A DNA stretch of 64,000 nt, taken from NCBI GenBank assembly GCA_963277665.1, contig OY728147.1, forward strand, positions 1,265,849,424-1,265,913,423. Reading direction: 5' to 3'. The notes under the pieces were generated by a model, which was given only the letters and a program-made list of their open reading frames with translations, was not told the origin of the DNA and made no database searches. The position numbers were made by a program, and so were the translations under genes. Source of the DNA: Viscum album (lineage: Eukaryota > Streptophyta > Magnoliopsida > Santalales > Viscaceae). Of this stretch, positions 25,601-39,196 are shown piece by piece (positions within the stretch are counted from its first letter, which is position 1; each line of letters begins with the position of its first letter).

Positions 25601-27258
25601 ACATTGATTATTTTTCATCCCCCTTTTCAAAAAACGAGCATATATCACATGGCCTTGGGGAATTTAAATTATGATATTAGCTATTCCATAAAAAATTTAT
25701 AACAAAAATGGAAACATCAGTATTTAATCCCCAAACTAATGACTATGAGAAATCTAATTCCTTCAATAACTAGGATACGTAGGATGCCATATTATGGTCC
25801 TATATCAAATAAATTTCTATTTTTATATAAACCCAATGTCTCCAAAATTGAAACCATTGGGATCCAGTCATTCCCATGTGACGATAAATATACCTTATCC
25901 CTCAGCAGACTAAAAAACTGACTAAACAATAATGAATATCATATCTGCTATATTTAGGATATGTAAGAAACCTCTTCACGGACTAATCTCAATATTAAGT
26001 ACCCCAAGGGTGATCTTGGTGCATATTACCCACATCCACATGTAATTTGGCTGTTCACTTGCTAACCCTTGTTTCCCACAATGATCCAAGCTCACTTGGG
26101 ATTAGGGAATCACAATAAACACCTCATTGGCATCATGAATCTCCACCAGCTAGGGAAATCCCATCATTTAAGATCCAATGAATGGTATGATGTGAGCCTC
26201 TATAATATAAGGATATCTAATTGGGGGCTAGTCCTAAGGGTGTAACCAATATATGAAAACTCTAATTACATCCATAATCAGTATAAGAAGGTCATATCCT
26301 TGAGTTTTGAGAAATAATTTTCAGCTCCCAAAATCCCCAACATATGTACTCTTCACATGAAGTGAAACTACATAGATTTCAATAAATTGCATAGGTTTTG
26401 ATTAATGAAATAACTTGGATACATAGAAAAACTCATAATGGATTAATATCTTCCAAAAAATATTAATTGTCTCCCGATGTGGAAGTAATTTCTGATGTAT
26501 TTTGTTGAATGATTTTGCATATAAAGAATCTATTCATTACTACGAAATGGATGAATAACCTCATATACATAAAGGGGATTTAATAATGATATTTTCACAT
26601 TATTTTTTGAAAAATAAGATATAACCTATAATTGTGTTGTTAGGTTAACCAGTCCCATATTCAGGATTAAGAAGAGATTCATGAACATATCATAAATTTA
26701 TAAGAGATTCCCAGAGTAGGTAACAATTTTCCCCAACAGGGTGTGCTGAACCTGAAATCCCATCCTCTCTACCAATGTGAGTCCCTAAGATCCATTTTTT
26801 ATAAAAAAATCAATTGATCACTTTAATTTTGAAAGGATGTTCATACACTATTATGGATTAGGGAACCATTCAAATATTTCTTTAAGAAGGATAACAGTAA
26901 ATCATTGTTCATGATTGTTCAAGAAAAAAAACCCCATAATAAACTATCGTACCGAAAAATATCAAGCATCATTTTTGGATCTTCTCTGTCAAAACAAAAA
27001 TGGTTATCCCGACCTGAATCTCTCTAAAAAAGATCATTTAATCATCTATCAACACAATTTTTTCCCTACTATACCTAAAAAAGTAGTAATACTAGCAAAT
27101 TATTATAGATGATCCCCTATAACAATGGTTCGTATGAAATAATTTCATCCCTATGTTGATAAGTCCGCCTGAGTCAAATGGAAGAATTCGTGCTAATAGA
27201 AAAATTATGATAACAATCCATATCTGATTGATCACATAATGCCTTCAATATTTCACTA
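22673..27258 (+). repeat. 5' LTR of the giant element, 3' end uncertain
   Basis: Homology with the copy at 61135 starts near TCTGGGATGG (versus TGTGGATGAC) and runs to 25535, where the second copy meets the window end. Good anchors are GTGTGACCATTAT (22824) with ATGTGACCCTCC (61278), GACCCTTGACAAAC at 62097 with GGTCCCTTGACAAAC at 23637, and TTGAGATCATGTGAAG at both 23687 and 62146. The end at 27258 is only a guess: TTGGTAACCTTGTT (27260) could be a decayed primer site of the TTGGCGCCGT type. Small frames on either strand inside it look like chance. Confidence 0.8.
24340..25080. repeat. 33-bp subrepeats in 5' LTR
   Basis: Words such as CATGAGACACCCT, CTAGACATGACATTCAGG and GTCTCATGGTATCACCCAGG recur every 30-35 bp. 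The counterpart in the 3' LTR (62850-63345) shows the 33-bp period more clearly. The repeat thus belongs to the LTR and predates insertion. Confidence 0.5.
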
Positions 27259-27274
27259 ATTGGTAACCTTGTTC

Positions 27275-30200
27275 CTTTTTTTTGTTCAGGATTATGGATA
27301 ATTCTCTCCCATATAGAATCCCAATATGAGACAATGTCTTCTCCATCCTGTGATCACCCAAGTAAATCACCTATGGCTAAAATTCCCTATGGGTTGCAAA
27401 ATGATCACACCAACTCGATAGCTTCAATGGAAGGTGTAAAACAATATGGTTCTAGAGCACATCCCACATGATATGATCCAGACCATGGAAGCTTCTTGTG
27501 TGGTTCTCCAAGAACAAAAACTGATGAGTCCACATTACCTATGGAAAGCTGCAGCTACGCCTCTATCGCCAATTGTCATTAGTAACAGCATTGGGATCTT
27601 ATCCATGGATCATGACAACTTCAACCATCATCCTCTAATTAAGGTTTACCGTGGATCCAAATACAAATCTCTTCAAACTCATATTCCACAATGGAGGGAA
27701 CCTATCAACCACTATTTACAACATCATCCCATAAGCACTCATGAGTTTCCTACTAAGGGTACCACCCAACAAACTTCCACCTATAACTCACATGCATAAA
27801 AAACAAGGAAGGATCACTGGGTGAAGAAGGTTATGGATACCCATGATTTGGATAATATCCCAACTGCTACTGATGATGTCTATCAGTACATTCTAGCTGA
27901 GCATGGAGTCTCATATTTCTGCTCACCTGGAACAAGTCTATTTGCATCCTCCCATGGCAGGCATGAGGGTGTGTATCCCTTCAAAAATTCTTGATGTCTA
28001 TCAGCATATTCCAGTGAAACATTGAATACAAAAGTGGGAACACATCCCTACCTCAACTGAAGATACCATCAAATACATAATAGAGTTGAAAAATGTATGG
28101 TCCTATATATTTGCAGACACTTTTTTTATATGCCAATACATTTATTAAACAACTAATGATGTCCACCAACATATTCCACCACTATGTGAGATAAAGGTAT
28201 AGATCCATATTCGTATCCCTATATATAAGAGATCTAAACAATTTGATCATTGTGAACAAGTGGTTTCACTGGAGAAAGAGATCATTATTTCTCTCATCTA
28301 GGAGTATTATCATCATATTTTGATGTAGGATGAGGCAATAGACTATGAATGTAGTCCAATTCAGATAGTTTCTCACTTGGTAAGAGAAACACATGCCTCA
28401 AGACATGAGAACATGGATGTTAATGATTTCTAACGACATATTTCAATGCCCTATTAATGGGCTCGTACAGTCATTCTTGTCATTGATCACCATGTGAGAT
28501 GTTCACAAGCCTTTTCATGGGATAATATTCTTATCGAAGAAGTCTGTTAGCATACACTAAAGGCCTAAAACTGGGAATATATTCCTATTCTATCCAGATA
28601 TGACAATTTCATAATAGAACAACCCTCAGGATAGGCTGTAATTATTTTTAGTTAATCTTACTATCATATTCCAATAGATCATAGAATCTAGGAACATATT
28701 CCTAATTCCATCGATGAATGACTACAACATCATTATTTAGAAGAAATATAAGAGGATACTAATATCCTTTCTCCTATTATAGAGGTCCATCTGCGTATTC
28801 AAGAGTGCAATGCATATCCGGACCATAAACATGTTCAATCTCCCACTATGTCTCAACAAATGAGTGCAGAACATGCATTAGGGCATGCTCATATCCTTAC
28901 AAACAAGGACCATTGACATATCCAAAAAGGCCGGGATTAGGCTCATAATCTCGTCATGACTGAGGCTTGCCATGTTAGAATAGAACGTACCTAGGGATAG
29001 GCTTATGTCCTTATCAATAATGTGATAGATCCTTAACATATTCCAGCAGCTTCTCAGTAGAGGGATCATACTCACACAGTAGAAAACAGTTATAATAATG
29101 TTTTAAAATCTATCATATAGTAGGCTGATATCCCTGTACAATTCCAAAAGGTTTGTTGACATATTCTGACCACAATGAAAATTATATCCCATATTTTTAA
29201 TCTGCTCAATGCTAGTGTCTTTCATGTTTTTCAAGATGCATTCTCAAACCAAATGGACCCTTTAACTCTTCCAACGAAGTAGAATAAGTTAATTAATGAT
29301 ATAGTCTTCTTTGTGGTAGTGTGAAAATGGATTTCAAGGACTATGCTCACGATATTCACCATGTTCAACCTCCCCACGACGATATCTCCAAGAGACAAGG
29401 TAATCCTTCTCTTTCCCAAACAGCTCCATATATATTGGTCTTAAAATCTCAAACATCATTTTATATAGATCTATTCAAATATATGATGCCTTAATATAGG
29501 GAGGTTCTCGAAACATTAGGGTCAACCACATATAGTTCCCCTTCAACATCCATTAATACTCTTCTCCAATCCGCATGCTACCCATAGAAGAATATTCTAT
29601 GGTCTGATAGGATATAAACATATAAGTCTGATGAATAATAGGTAAATATTGATATATGGAAAAGGGTTATTTGGAAACAAAAAACCCATTATGTTTTTTC
29701 ACCTCGATACATTAAGCTATAAGATTTAGAATAAGATAGAAAATGATTTTCTACCTTATTGACACCAAACTATGTGAGTTAATCATCATCAACATAACAC
29801 TAGGAACCAAACTTATCAAGGATATGATCGTCACCTCCAAACCATAGAAATAATATTTTTTTGTAGGATCTAGCTGTTATCTTCATGGTTGATTATCCAA
29901 AATAGGAAAATCATAGTGAAAATCTACAATACTATTGCTTCCTTTTCATCACAACCATTCTGGACCTGTTCTTTGATGTTTCTTCATACATTTGAAATTG
30001 AGGATGGAGAGATTATGGATTGTTACAACTTTTTTAACTGTTGGAATAGTATACCCCCTCAGACATGGTGTCCAATAATTTTATAGCCTCTAGAGAAATT
30101 AGGAGGTTGGGTAATGATTTAGCTAGTTGGTCACTAAAATAAAATACCCCTGTATCAATGGTGAAAATTCTTCATGGACAGAGGGAGAGGATATCCAAAA

Positions 30201-31580
30201 GGTTATCAAATTGGGATCCTCAATGAAATGAGAATGAATTTTTGATATAGAGACTTATGTGGTGATCACCAAAACAATATCCAATGAATAATGATTCTTA
30301 TCATGGTCTACCATCCCACCCATCTCCAATACGAGCACAGTTGCACTGCATCCAATGAGACAGGGTAGCAGCTGCCATATTAGTCATCCTTTAGTGGAAC
30401 CAACTATTTAGGCTAGTAGAATATGTAAAACCACATCCACCTCTCATATAATCAATTCCTTATAGGATTTAGGGCACATCAGTTGCAACTAAAAACATAC
30501 AATAGCCCACTTGGATGGGGGAATTTATTTTTCAATCACCATCAATAGGTTCAACATCCCAATATAGGGTCATTAGTACATCATCATTTGTTCTAGATAA
30601 ACCCCCCATGATTGGATATAGATATTTTTTTCTTCATGTCTGTCTCAGGATTCATCAAATCCTCAAAAGGAATCATTTCATACTCACTAATAGGACAAAT
30701 AAATTCCAATTGTGACCCCAGACAACCCTCACCCCGTAGGGCTAGGGGAATTTTCATCATCATTATCACCACATAAATATTCAGAATACTCAAGGATGGT
30801 AAGAAAAAAAATTCAATGGTTGGAATCTCTCATGTTCCTCCCATCACAAGACAAACCTAAGCTAGATGGGGCTCATTTGGCATCCATGACAAGAATCTCC
30901 CAAAAAGTCATTATTCATAGACCAAGAAAAGATTACTATATAGTGTAGAAAGTTATACACCCATAGGGTTGCAAACTAAAATGGCCCAATATAGAAAAGT
31001 GTTTGAATAATGACCCCAATAAAAGTACTGTCGAGTTATCATGTTATATTGAAAGTAATTTCAGAACCACCGTTTCCAAATATTCCATTATGAATGTATT
31101 TACTATCAACATAGTGTACTCTATAGATCAAAATGAAAATATATATGGTCACAACATAGAAAAATTACCTTTGGATGAGGGTTATTTCGATGCACCAAAT
31201 GAGGCTAGACACACCTATAACTAAATAAAGATCCAAAATCTGGCACCTTCATATATCGAGTTTCCACCTCAGTGGCATAACAATGCCAATCCAAAATGGA
31301 AATGTGCACTTACAACCCGATCACCATCTAGATGATTTGGGGATCCTTCCAAGGACGAAGATTGTAACTATATTATAGATAAATACAAACACTTATAAAA
31401 CATAATGGGGAGAAACTCAAGGGAATTAATGCTACATGATATAATATTTGAGTATAGATGAATATCTACCCTCCTATAGCTAATCCACCAGTAAGAATGG
31501 TATTTATGCATCAGATTGGATCATGATCTAGGCATCCAATCTACACAAATGATAAATTCTAAAATGATCATCACTTCCCT
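27275..31580 (+). pseudogene. ORF1-like leader region of the giant element
   Basis: The stretch lies between LTR and gag, where Ogre elements carry an extra ORF1. The only sizeable open frame is 27446-27799 (117 codons, MVLEHIPHDMIQTMEASC...). Downstream, about 27870-28830, a degenerate repeat with coding character can be read: forms of DVYQHIP and W-E-H-I-P recur roughly every 115-120 bp or about half of that. The frame is broken many times. I do not recognise the product. The part from 29100 to 31580 has scattered open stretches but no motif I can name. Position is the main argument for ORF1. Confidence 0.4.
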
Positions 31581-31837
31581 CTATTTTGGTGACACACTCC
31601 CCCTCTTTTAGGCGATCATTCATATTTGGAAAAATCAAGAATCAATGTGAGTTGACAGAAGATCCACCTCATTCACCACCACCAACTCCTTGTAGATTTG
31701 AGGGGGATAATATAGCAGTGCCCCCAGAGCGATTTAATATTATCATGTTCCTATATTCTCAAATGGTAGCCATAGAAGGGTGACACCCACTTGCACAGCC
31801 TAAGAAGATGATGTATCTGAAATGGGTGGATGAAACT

Positions 31838-32700
31838 TTACCTCCACCTAATTTCAGATATAATACCTTCTCCACTTTTTATGGTACATGTGAACCTAAA
31901 CATTATATCTCATTATTTTTATCATTATGTGGTCTGATGATGGGGACTCGAGATCAATGTTAGCTAAAAAAGCTATGGTGTTTGGTATATACTCTAATAG
32001 ATCCATATTTTGTATGGTATAATCACCTTCCAGGAGAATCTGTTGTTGGATTGGATGACCTTTTTCATCGATTTCATTATCAATTCATCTCCCTCGTGTA
32101 AAACTATGATCATCTCCCTTAATTAAATTAAAAAATGTTTGAATGAGAGAGTTTCTAACTTCATATCCAGTTGTAAATGGAATGCCTATTCACTCTACAT
32201 CCCTCTCTCACTAGAGAAACTACAGGACCCCTATGACAAAAATATTTGAGAAGACTTGTTGATGCCTCTGATCACCATGAAGTATCCTAGTGGGTTCAAT
32301 GATTTCATTGAAATATCATAATTTCATGAAGACACCATTCATTTAAACCAAACCAAACCTTGACTCATTCCCTCATATTAGGGAAAACGATCCAGTAAAG
32401 AAGAAGTTGAAGTTGTCACTCTCAATTACGAATCAATGTGTATCCAAGCACTGTGGAAATTCCAAAATCCATCCAAAACCTCTTATAATGTGGTGAAAAC
32501 CATAAAATATCCCATGTCTATAAAAAAATAAATTAAGGTCCCACAAGATTTGAGGAAGATATGAATAAAGTGTACTAGTTTTGAAATTAACAAGCACCCT
32601 GTAATTTCATAGAAGCCATTGATAATAACCTATGCACGTTCCCCCTACCTATTAATATTGATGTGGTCAATCTCACTGATCTCCCTAATTACTGTTGATT
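31838..32700 (+). pseudogene. Gag relic of the giant Tat element
   Basis: LPPPNFRYNTFSTFYGTCEP (about 31838) matches the start of the retrotransposon gag domain, whose family form is (V/L)PPxFxxPxxxxFDGTGDP. WYNHLPGESVVGLDDLFHRF (about 32014-32075) matches the central TWYxxLPxxSIxSFxELxxxF block. Between and after these the frame shifts and stops. This protein would form the particle. A zinc knuckle was not found with confidence in the 1.2 kb before the protease. Confidence 0.7.
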
Positions 32701-33918
32701 TCATAGAATTTTTTGTTATAATATCCAAAATGACATTGTCTTTAAATAATTACTTCAAGGAATGATCAATTCCAAATAGGGGGTGTTAGATAACTCCTCG
32801 GAGTGTGTGGGTTACATACCCATTTACCTGTAAAAAGAAAAAAATTAATTGGAATAAGGGACTGACCTTGCATGAGCAGAAGTCCAACATCTATATCACT
32901 CATAAAATAGTTGACTGAGCTCATTCCACTGATAGAGAATATCTATGTAGCTCCACAATAGCTTCACAACCCATGGAGGAAACATTAAATATTCCTCCCA
33001 ACGATATACAAGAACATCGGAAGTATGAAGATTGAAAAGAGGAAGAGTCATATTTTACTCCAACGCATGCTCTAACTCTTGCATGTTTCATAAATGTATC
33101 ACCCTTAGCATGGGAACCCCCCAAACATAATTCTATTTTTATGAAGAGCTCATCCATGGTTTTTTAAATGTGATAAACTTATAGGACCCCTTCGTTGTTG
33201 ATGAATATGCCACATAATATTATTTGGTTGTATATAACAATGTAGTTGGAGGTTGCATGAGCTAGAATAGATGATACATGGGACAATTCGGCCATGGTCG
33301 AACCTAATATTCAGTCATATTCCCAGGGAAAACATATATGCAGATGAAAATCTTGGGAAATCACATCCGTAAGCCCAAAATAGAAAAGTAGGTGTCCCAT
33401 GACCCTACAACAGTCACCCAAACACAATTTACATACATCGATGCCTTGAGGGGGATCAATTATCTGATCAACCCAGAAAATGGGGAAAGCATGCATGATC
33501 TACACCACTAGCAGTAGACATTAAACGGACTTTTAAAAAGTATCAAATCCCTTTCAACTAAAATGACTTGGATACTGAGACGTATATCCAAGAGAAACCC
33601 CACAACATGAATTGCTGGCCCTTGGTACAAAATTATGACATTATGAAATGGATTGTTATTGTTCTAGCTATGTTCTCAATCATCTATGTGCTCTATAATT
33701 CAAAAAATCTCAAGGAGGGACATATAGAATCCATGTGGATCCCATAAGTGTATGATACATAAGTCATTATATCTTAGGACTACTGAGTGGAGAACATTCC
33801 CTCATAATGTCATGTCACCATATCTTTCACTGACCTACTTCAGGGATAGGTCCTCAATGAGAACTTAATGCCCCTATATGTTTTGGAAGGTCTAAATAAT
33901 GCCAACTTATGGAGGGAC

Positions 33919-34255
33919 CTGATTAATAATGGATCTTGGATAAACCTCATCCTAGTTCGAACCCACCGACTATTTTGATTTGTTTATGTGGACATATCTC
34001 CCAAAAAACTGACCATTCAAGAGTATGATAAACATGAGAAACAACCACTTGGGAATATCAAACTCGATACTCCATTTGGGGACCTCCCATATGACATTGT
34101 GTTTATGGTTATATAGAAGTACACTGCATACAATGTCCTGATTGAATGTCCTTGGCTCCATAGCCACCTAGTAGTAATATCAACAATCCATCTATGTCTA
34201 AAGTTCCATTTCATTAGAAAATTCACAATACTATATGGTGATATGTCCCAAATTT
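33919..34255 (+). pseudogene. Aspartic protease relic of the giant element
   Basis: LINNGSWINLILVRTHRL (33919 on) matches the (I/V)DNGSxxNVxPL active-site block of one gypsy protease class; the catalytic Asp is Asn here. Then LTIQEYDK, PLGNIKLDTPFGDLPYDIVF and YNVLIECPWLHSHLVVISTI (about 34118-34180; family YNxLLGRPWLHxxxAVxSTxHQxLKF) follow in the right order. The DNGS rather than DSGA signature and the PWLH block separate it clearly from the Tekay-type protease at 18996. It is broken by stops and frameshifts. Confidence 0.8.
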
Positions 34256-34842
34256 AGACATTCAGAACCACATATGCTAAATCATATTTCTTTCAATAAA
34301 ATAGAGGCAATCAACCAAAGGTAGATGATGATATATAGGTTTCATCCCCTAATGGATTGTGGACAGTCCATGAAAATCTCTAGTGTATGATGAACAACAA
34401 CTATGTGATACATATAAATCCAGTAGAGATGATAGACCTGACCCCAGAGGTCCAAATTCATTCTATCCCCAGTGACATTGTAAAACGAAATCTATTCTGA
34501 AAACACTCGGTAATGAATCAAACACCAAGTGATGATATTGTCTCTCCTCATGGCCTCACTAAACTCAATAGTGATGGAAAAGTCCCCATGATTTAATATT
34601 CATATAAAAATTTCTCCATAGAATCGGAGTTGGGGGAAGATGAGGATGAACTTAGAAACACTCCTCTATAATTTGAGGATGTTTTTTGCACCACCATTTA
34701 TGAGATCTGATAAATAAATATGGGGATAGAAGAAGACCCTCGTCTTACTCTAATTAGTGTCGAAATTCACCTCTAAGAGTAAGAGATATGCATTTAATTT
34801 TCCTAGAAGATCCAATATGTTGTCTCTTTTAATTATACTGAA

Positions 34843-35500
34843 ATGACAAGACTAAATCCAGTTGTGGATATGAACCATCTAAGACTACTTGATGAGAATA
34901 AAATATTCAAGAAGGTATTTAGGAGTATGCACCCCTATCATGCCACCAATGTAGTGGCTGAATTTGACAAGATGGTCAAATCATACATTATATTTAAGGT
35001 TCTTTATCCAAGATTTCTTGAAAAAATCATCCCCATTATGAAAAATAACAACTAGATTAGGGACTTCAACAATTTTTGAGACCTTAATCAACACTGACCA
35101 AAATATGTTTTCCCATTTTTGATTACAAAACTCTAGATCAATGAATCCACTGGATTCTAAGAACTCTTGTTCTTGAATCTATACATGGGGTACAATTAGA
35201 TAAATATTTCCCCTGAAGATGAATAATACACCGTATTTAGAGTGCCTAAGGGCATCTTATACTATTAGGTCTTGCCCTTTGGGATAAATGATACTGGTGC
35301 TACATATAAACATGCCATGTATCAAATCATTAATTCATTCATGCAAAGGATATCCTAAGGCATTATCAATGACCTATTGGTCAAATCTAGATAGTGAATT
35401 GATCACTTCAATAATGTCCAAATATTCTTCGACATATTGCCACAACATATTTTGAAGATGGATATATTGAAATTCACTTTTGGGGAAACATCAAGGAAGT
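34843..35500 (+). pseudogene. Reverse transcriptase relic of the giant element
   Basis: An open stretch at 34843-35055 reads RSMHPYHATNVVAEFDKMVK and YPRFLEKIIPIMKNN, matching MxPxxxxxVxEEVxKLxxAGFI and YPxWLANIVPVKKKNG. In the same frame, with stops, follow IRDFNNF-DLNQ, FPFLITKL-INESTG, YNXINISPEDEXYTVFRVPK, VLPFGINDTGATYKHAMYQI and IINDLLVKSR (35362-35391; family YVDDxLVKSR). The IIND box has lost the first catalytic Asp. This frame continues over 600 bp with only point stops, so it is less scrambled than the Tekay copy. Confidence 0.9.
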
Positions 35501-35739
35501 TACGTGGATTCTTTTACACCACCATGACATAGAGATCCGCATAGATAAGACTATTTTTATTCTAGCAAAGTCACACCCAAAAACCTCAAGGATCTAAGCA
35601 GGGTCCCAGGGAACCTCACATATATTTGGTGATTCTTCTCCAAACTTACTAGAAAATCTTTTCCCTTCACTAGGGTAATGAAAATGTGAATCTCCTTCCA
35701 ATGGGATGATTATTTTCAAGAATCCATCGAATGTATCAA

Positions 35740-36175
35740 GAAGTGTCTTCTATACCCACAAATCATGATGCCTGAAGTAGAAGATATGCCACACATCTTA
35801 TATAGGGCCACCATGGAATTCTCACTGAACACCATCCTAGCGAAGGAAAATGATGAAGATTGTGGTAATAGTCTCTAGTACCTCAGCCAGATAATTCTAG
35901 GTAGTGAGGATCAAAACACTGATATTGTGAAGAACATCATTTCATTCATCTTCACAGTAAAAAATCTTAGGAATTACTTGCAGTACAACAAAGTCCATAT
36001 AGCCTCTCGCATCGATCATCTCAATTACATAAATTTCTGTCCAATGTTAACTAGTCACATGTCATGATGTGATGTCAATCATCTGCAATATGATAGTTAG
36101 TTCATATCACAACAACTATTGAAAGTGAAATCCTTGGCTAATTTCCTTGCAGCACATCCTATCTCGTTAAATACA
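35740..36175 (+). pseudogene. First RNase H relic of the giant element
   Basis: CLLYPQIMMPEVEDMPHILY matches the start CLxxPPVLxPPxxGxPLxLY. YLSQIILGSEDQN matches the YYLSKxLxxxE block. NLRNYLQYNKVHIASRIDHLNYI matches RLRHYLxxxxVxLISxxDPLxYI, and LANFLAAHPIS (about 36139-36170) matches the end LADFLADHPI of this domain in Tat elements. The domain removes RNA from RNA:DNA hybrids. It lies directly behind the RT and in front of the second RNase H. Confidence 0.75.
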
Positions 36176-36239
36176 CTAGTGGACACTTAACATCTTGATG
36201 AGGAGTTCTTACATTTCCATGAAACTCCTAGAACATTAG

Positions 36240-36660
36240 ATATGTATTTTGATGTCACCTCTTGATGTTATTTCAAAAAAAAGGGATGGAAATCCTAAAG
36301 CTAAATATGGTTATGTTAGGGTCATATTTTTCTCTCTTGAAAAACTGGGTTTCCCTACTCTTTCACACAATCCTATGGATTAATGAATAACTAAGAAGAG
36401 TATCAATCCCTCAATGCTATGTTGGAACTTGACCTAAAGCTAAAAATAGCCTACATGATTATCAAAGGGGTCTCATTGTTAGTGATATAGAAAACCAACA
36501 GTTAATATACCATCAAAATGGAATAATGGTACCCTCTCACTAGCTACGTTTGGGGACTGATGGAAGAGTTCCCTTTTGATCCAAAATTGTATCATGTTCC
36601 TCAATCACTGAATGCTAGTATCAACACATTTTCCAACACAACCACTATCTTGGAGGACCC
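36240..36660 (+). pseudogene. Second, archaeal-type RNase H (aRH) relic
   Basis: MYFDVTS (about 36240) fits the start (M)xFDGxS. LNAMLELDLKLKIAYMIIKG (36410 on) fits YEALIxGLxxALxLxIxxLxVxGDS, and VWGLMEEFPFDPKLYHVPQS fits xxxLLxxFxxxxxxHVPRxxN. A second RNase H between RNase H and integrase is the hallmark of the Tat lineage, including Ogre, so this relic fixes the family. In the GDS-type position Asp is lost (KGVSLLVI). The frame contains several stops. Confidence 0.7.
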
Positions 36661-36869
36661 TGGTATGGAAGAAGCAATATTCTATATCACACATCGATGA
36701 ATGGTATTGCAGATCATCGTTGGTGATATTTATGAAATCAATCAAGTCAATACCTCCCATGATCATGATAAACCAATGACCGTGCTCGGATGGATGGATC
36801 TCATATTAGTTATCTCTAAAATGTGACTCTACCAATGAATAGAGCCAAAATATAATATATTATGTACTT

Positions 36870-37690
36870 TTTAAGTATTTTTACCATGTATGATTGTCCA
36901 AATGAGAAAAAATACCTCTAAAATATTGGATTTGATGGATTCTGCCACAGATTTATAGGAAAAAAGAGATATTTCTTCTATTATGTAAGAATCCACATAG
37001 GTTCTCATTGAGTCCATCAATATGGGACCAAGATATCCCACCAAATTAATAGGATGGGATATTATTGGAAAACCATGATGAAATATTGTGCGGAATTCAC
37101 CAACAAATCTCATGTGTTCTATATTCATGAAAACATCATCCATAAACCTCTAGAATTGCTACATATAGCTAAATATTCCTACCCATTTTCTATTTCTGTA
37201 ATGGATTTTTAGGGCCATATCCCTCCATCCATAGCTAATAATATCACGTATATCTATATTGTTTTTGATTACATCAACAAATGGGTTGTGGTTTTAGACA
37301 TCAAATATGTTTGGATAATGAACATCATTAATATTGTAAAGTCCCATATCATCACCGAATTCATGTCCCTCACACTATATTGATAGAAAATGACAACAAA
37401 TTCTGTTCTATTGTTTTGAAGAAACTATAATATGACTATAATATCAATTCCAATCTCTAATTCCATTATCATGAAGTGTAAAATTGATAGATATAGGCAT
37501 TTAATAAGACTCTATCAAATATATTCCAAAAGATGCTGAACAGGGACAAGAAGTCGAGGCCAAATAATGTCCACCATACTTTATGGGCCTACCATACTAG
37601 CACAAGTATTTCTACACAAGTAACACCATAATCATAGGTGTATGGGACCAATGTAGTGTTACCCATATAATTCCATCATCCCTCACTACA
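36870..37690 (+). pseudogene. Integrase relic of the giant element
   Basis: PFSISVMDF-GHIPPSIAN (about 37178) matches PFxxWGMDxIGPIxPxxSNG. YIYIVFDYINKWVVVLDIKY matches FILVAIDYFTKWVEAxxxxx, then SHIITEF and a disrupted DNG block follow. LWAYHTSTSISTQVTP-S-V then YGTNVVLPI (about 37580-37675) match LWAYRTSxRTSTGATPYSLV and YGxEAVLPIE. The DDE core is present in outline and the reading frame is broken. No chromodomain follows. After about 37690 the Pol C-terminus fades out. Confidence 0.85.
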
Positions 37691-38102
37691 AATTTCTATT
37701 TGTGGACAACTCTTAGATGATGAGAAATCACAAAAGCAGTAGGAAAAATTGGAGGGCTCAATGAGAAAATGTTGCACACCCTCCACACCCTTAAATTCCA
37801 TCAAAATTATATCGTTTTGTCCTTCAATATAAATTTTATCCTGCATTAATTTCCCCAAGGAATATTGTAATTTTTTCTTAAAAAATAAATGATAACATCG
37901 AAGAAGCATCCAAAACAAGAACCGAAATGAAAAGGTCCTTGAAACCTTCATAAGTTCTATCACAATAGGGCTTACTCATTGTCCATAATATAATGGGATC
38001 ATGTCACCACCCACTAATATGAAGTTTCTCAAGAAATAAATTCCATAGATTTAATAAACATGGGAATCCATTTTAGTTTAAGTCACTCAATTCATCCCGA
38101 TT

Positions 38103-38345
38103 ATATGAAGTTAAATTGCACAATTTCATCTTCATTAATTGAAATTAAACTAAAAAATTTCACACTAATTACATGATGTTAAACTGTGAAAATTTGTCCA
38201 AGTTACATGACAATAAACTATACAAGCTCATCCTATACACATGAATCTAAAATATATGGAGACATCCTGGCAGTAAGAAATTAAATGATGTGGATTATAT
38301 TATCCTTATTGCATGATGGTAAACTAAAAATTCCTATGACATCCA
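38103..38345. repeat. 34-bp minisatellite, left part
   Basis: Forms of ACATGATGTTAAACTG start at 38103, 38137, 38171, 38205 and 38239, exactly 34 bp apart, with weaker copies at about 38273 and a good one at 38311. The next clear unit is at 41563, behind the solo LTR. Without the insert and one target duplication the distance is 69 bp, two units, so the phase continues. Confidence 0.8.
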
Positions 38346-38364
38346 ACTTCATTCATGTCGGGTG

Positions 38365-38369
38365 ACCAA
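38365..38369 (+). repeat. Target-site duplication ACCAA, left
   Basis: ACCAA directly precedes the TG of the solo LTR. An identical ACCAA follows its CA at 41548-41552. Five bp is the normal duplication size for gypsy and copia integrases. Confidence 0.85.
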
Positions 38370-39196
38370 TGTTTCATCCCACCTTTTTATTACATAGCTT
38401 TTCATTACATTTTACAAACAGAGGTTCTATAAAGTCTAGTGTCTTGAAAATCAGGAACATAATACATGGGAACAACATAAAACATTCTTCTAAACCACTT
38501 TTATGGCTTCATCATAAGTGAATCCTAAGTAAAATTACTGCATCTTATAACCTAGAGACATTCATTCAAAGGAAATGGTGAGAATAAATCCTAGTAAGGG
38601 TAAACAGGGGAGTCAATGTACTTGTGATATAAATAAGAACTTGAATAAAAACATTAATATATGAGAAATGGAATAATAGGAATATCATAAATAAAATAAC
38701 TTGGAACATAACTTGAATATGTGGCTAAAACATTTAATTTAGACAATCATTTCTGTATAAAAAAGGTCCATCCCCAAGGTGTCATTAAAATATTACCAAG
38801 GTTATTCACTAAGGTTTTGATAAATTGTTCATCTCTAGAGATTAAGTCTTTACCCAATGCATTGGACCGCTATCAGGGCGTACCCTTAATTTTTCATTAT
38901 TATCATGTGATATACATATGTCATTTTAAAAATTTCATAAATAACCCATATAGCATAAAATAAATGGGTTTCATTTCATAATCATAACGTTTTAAAAACT
39001 GCTTTAAATACATGATCTTTATGTCACTTTAAACCCACGGAAAAGAAAGCGGGTTTCATGTATGTAAATCCCAAAATTAAAATAGAAACTTTCGATATAT
39101 ATGTGAACACACATATATAAGAAATATCTTTGAGTATTCACTTAATAAATTAAAATAATTTTAGAAAAAGAGAAGGACATTTTTAGAAGAAAATTA

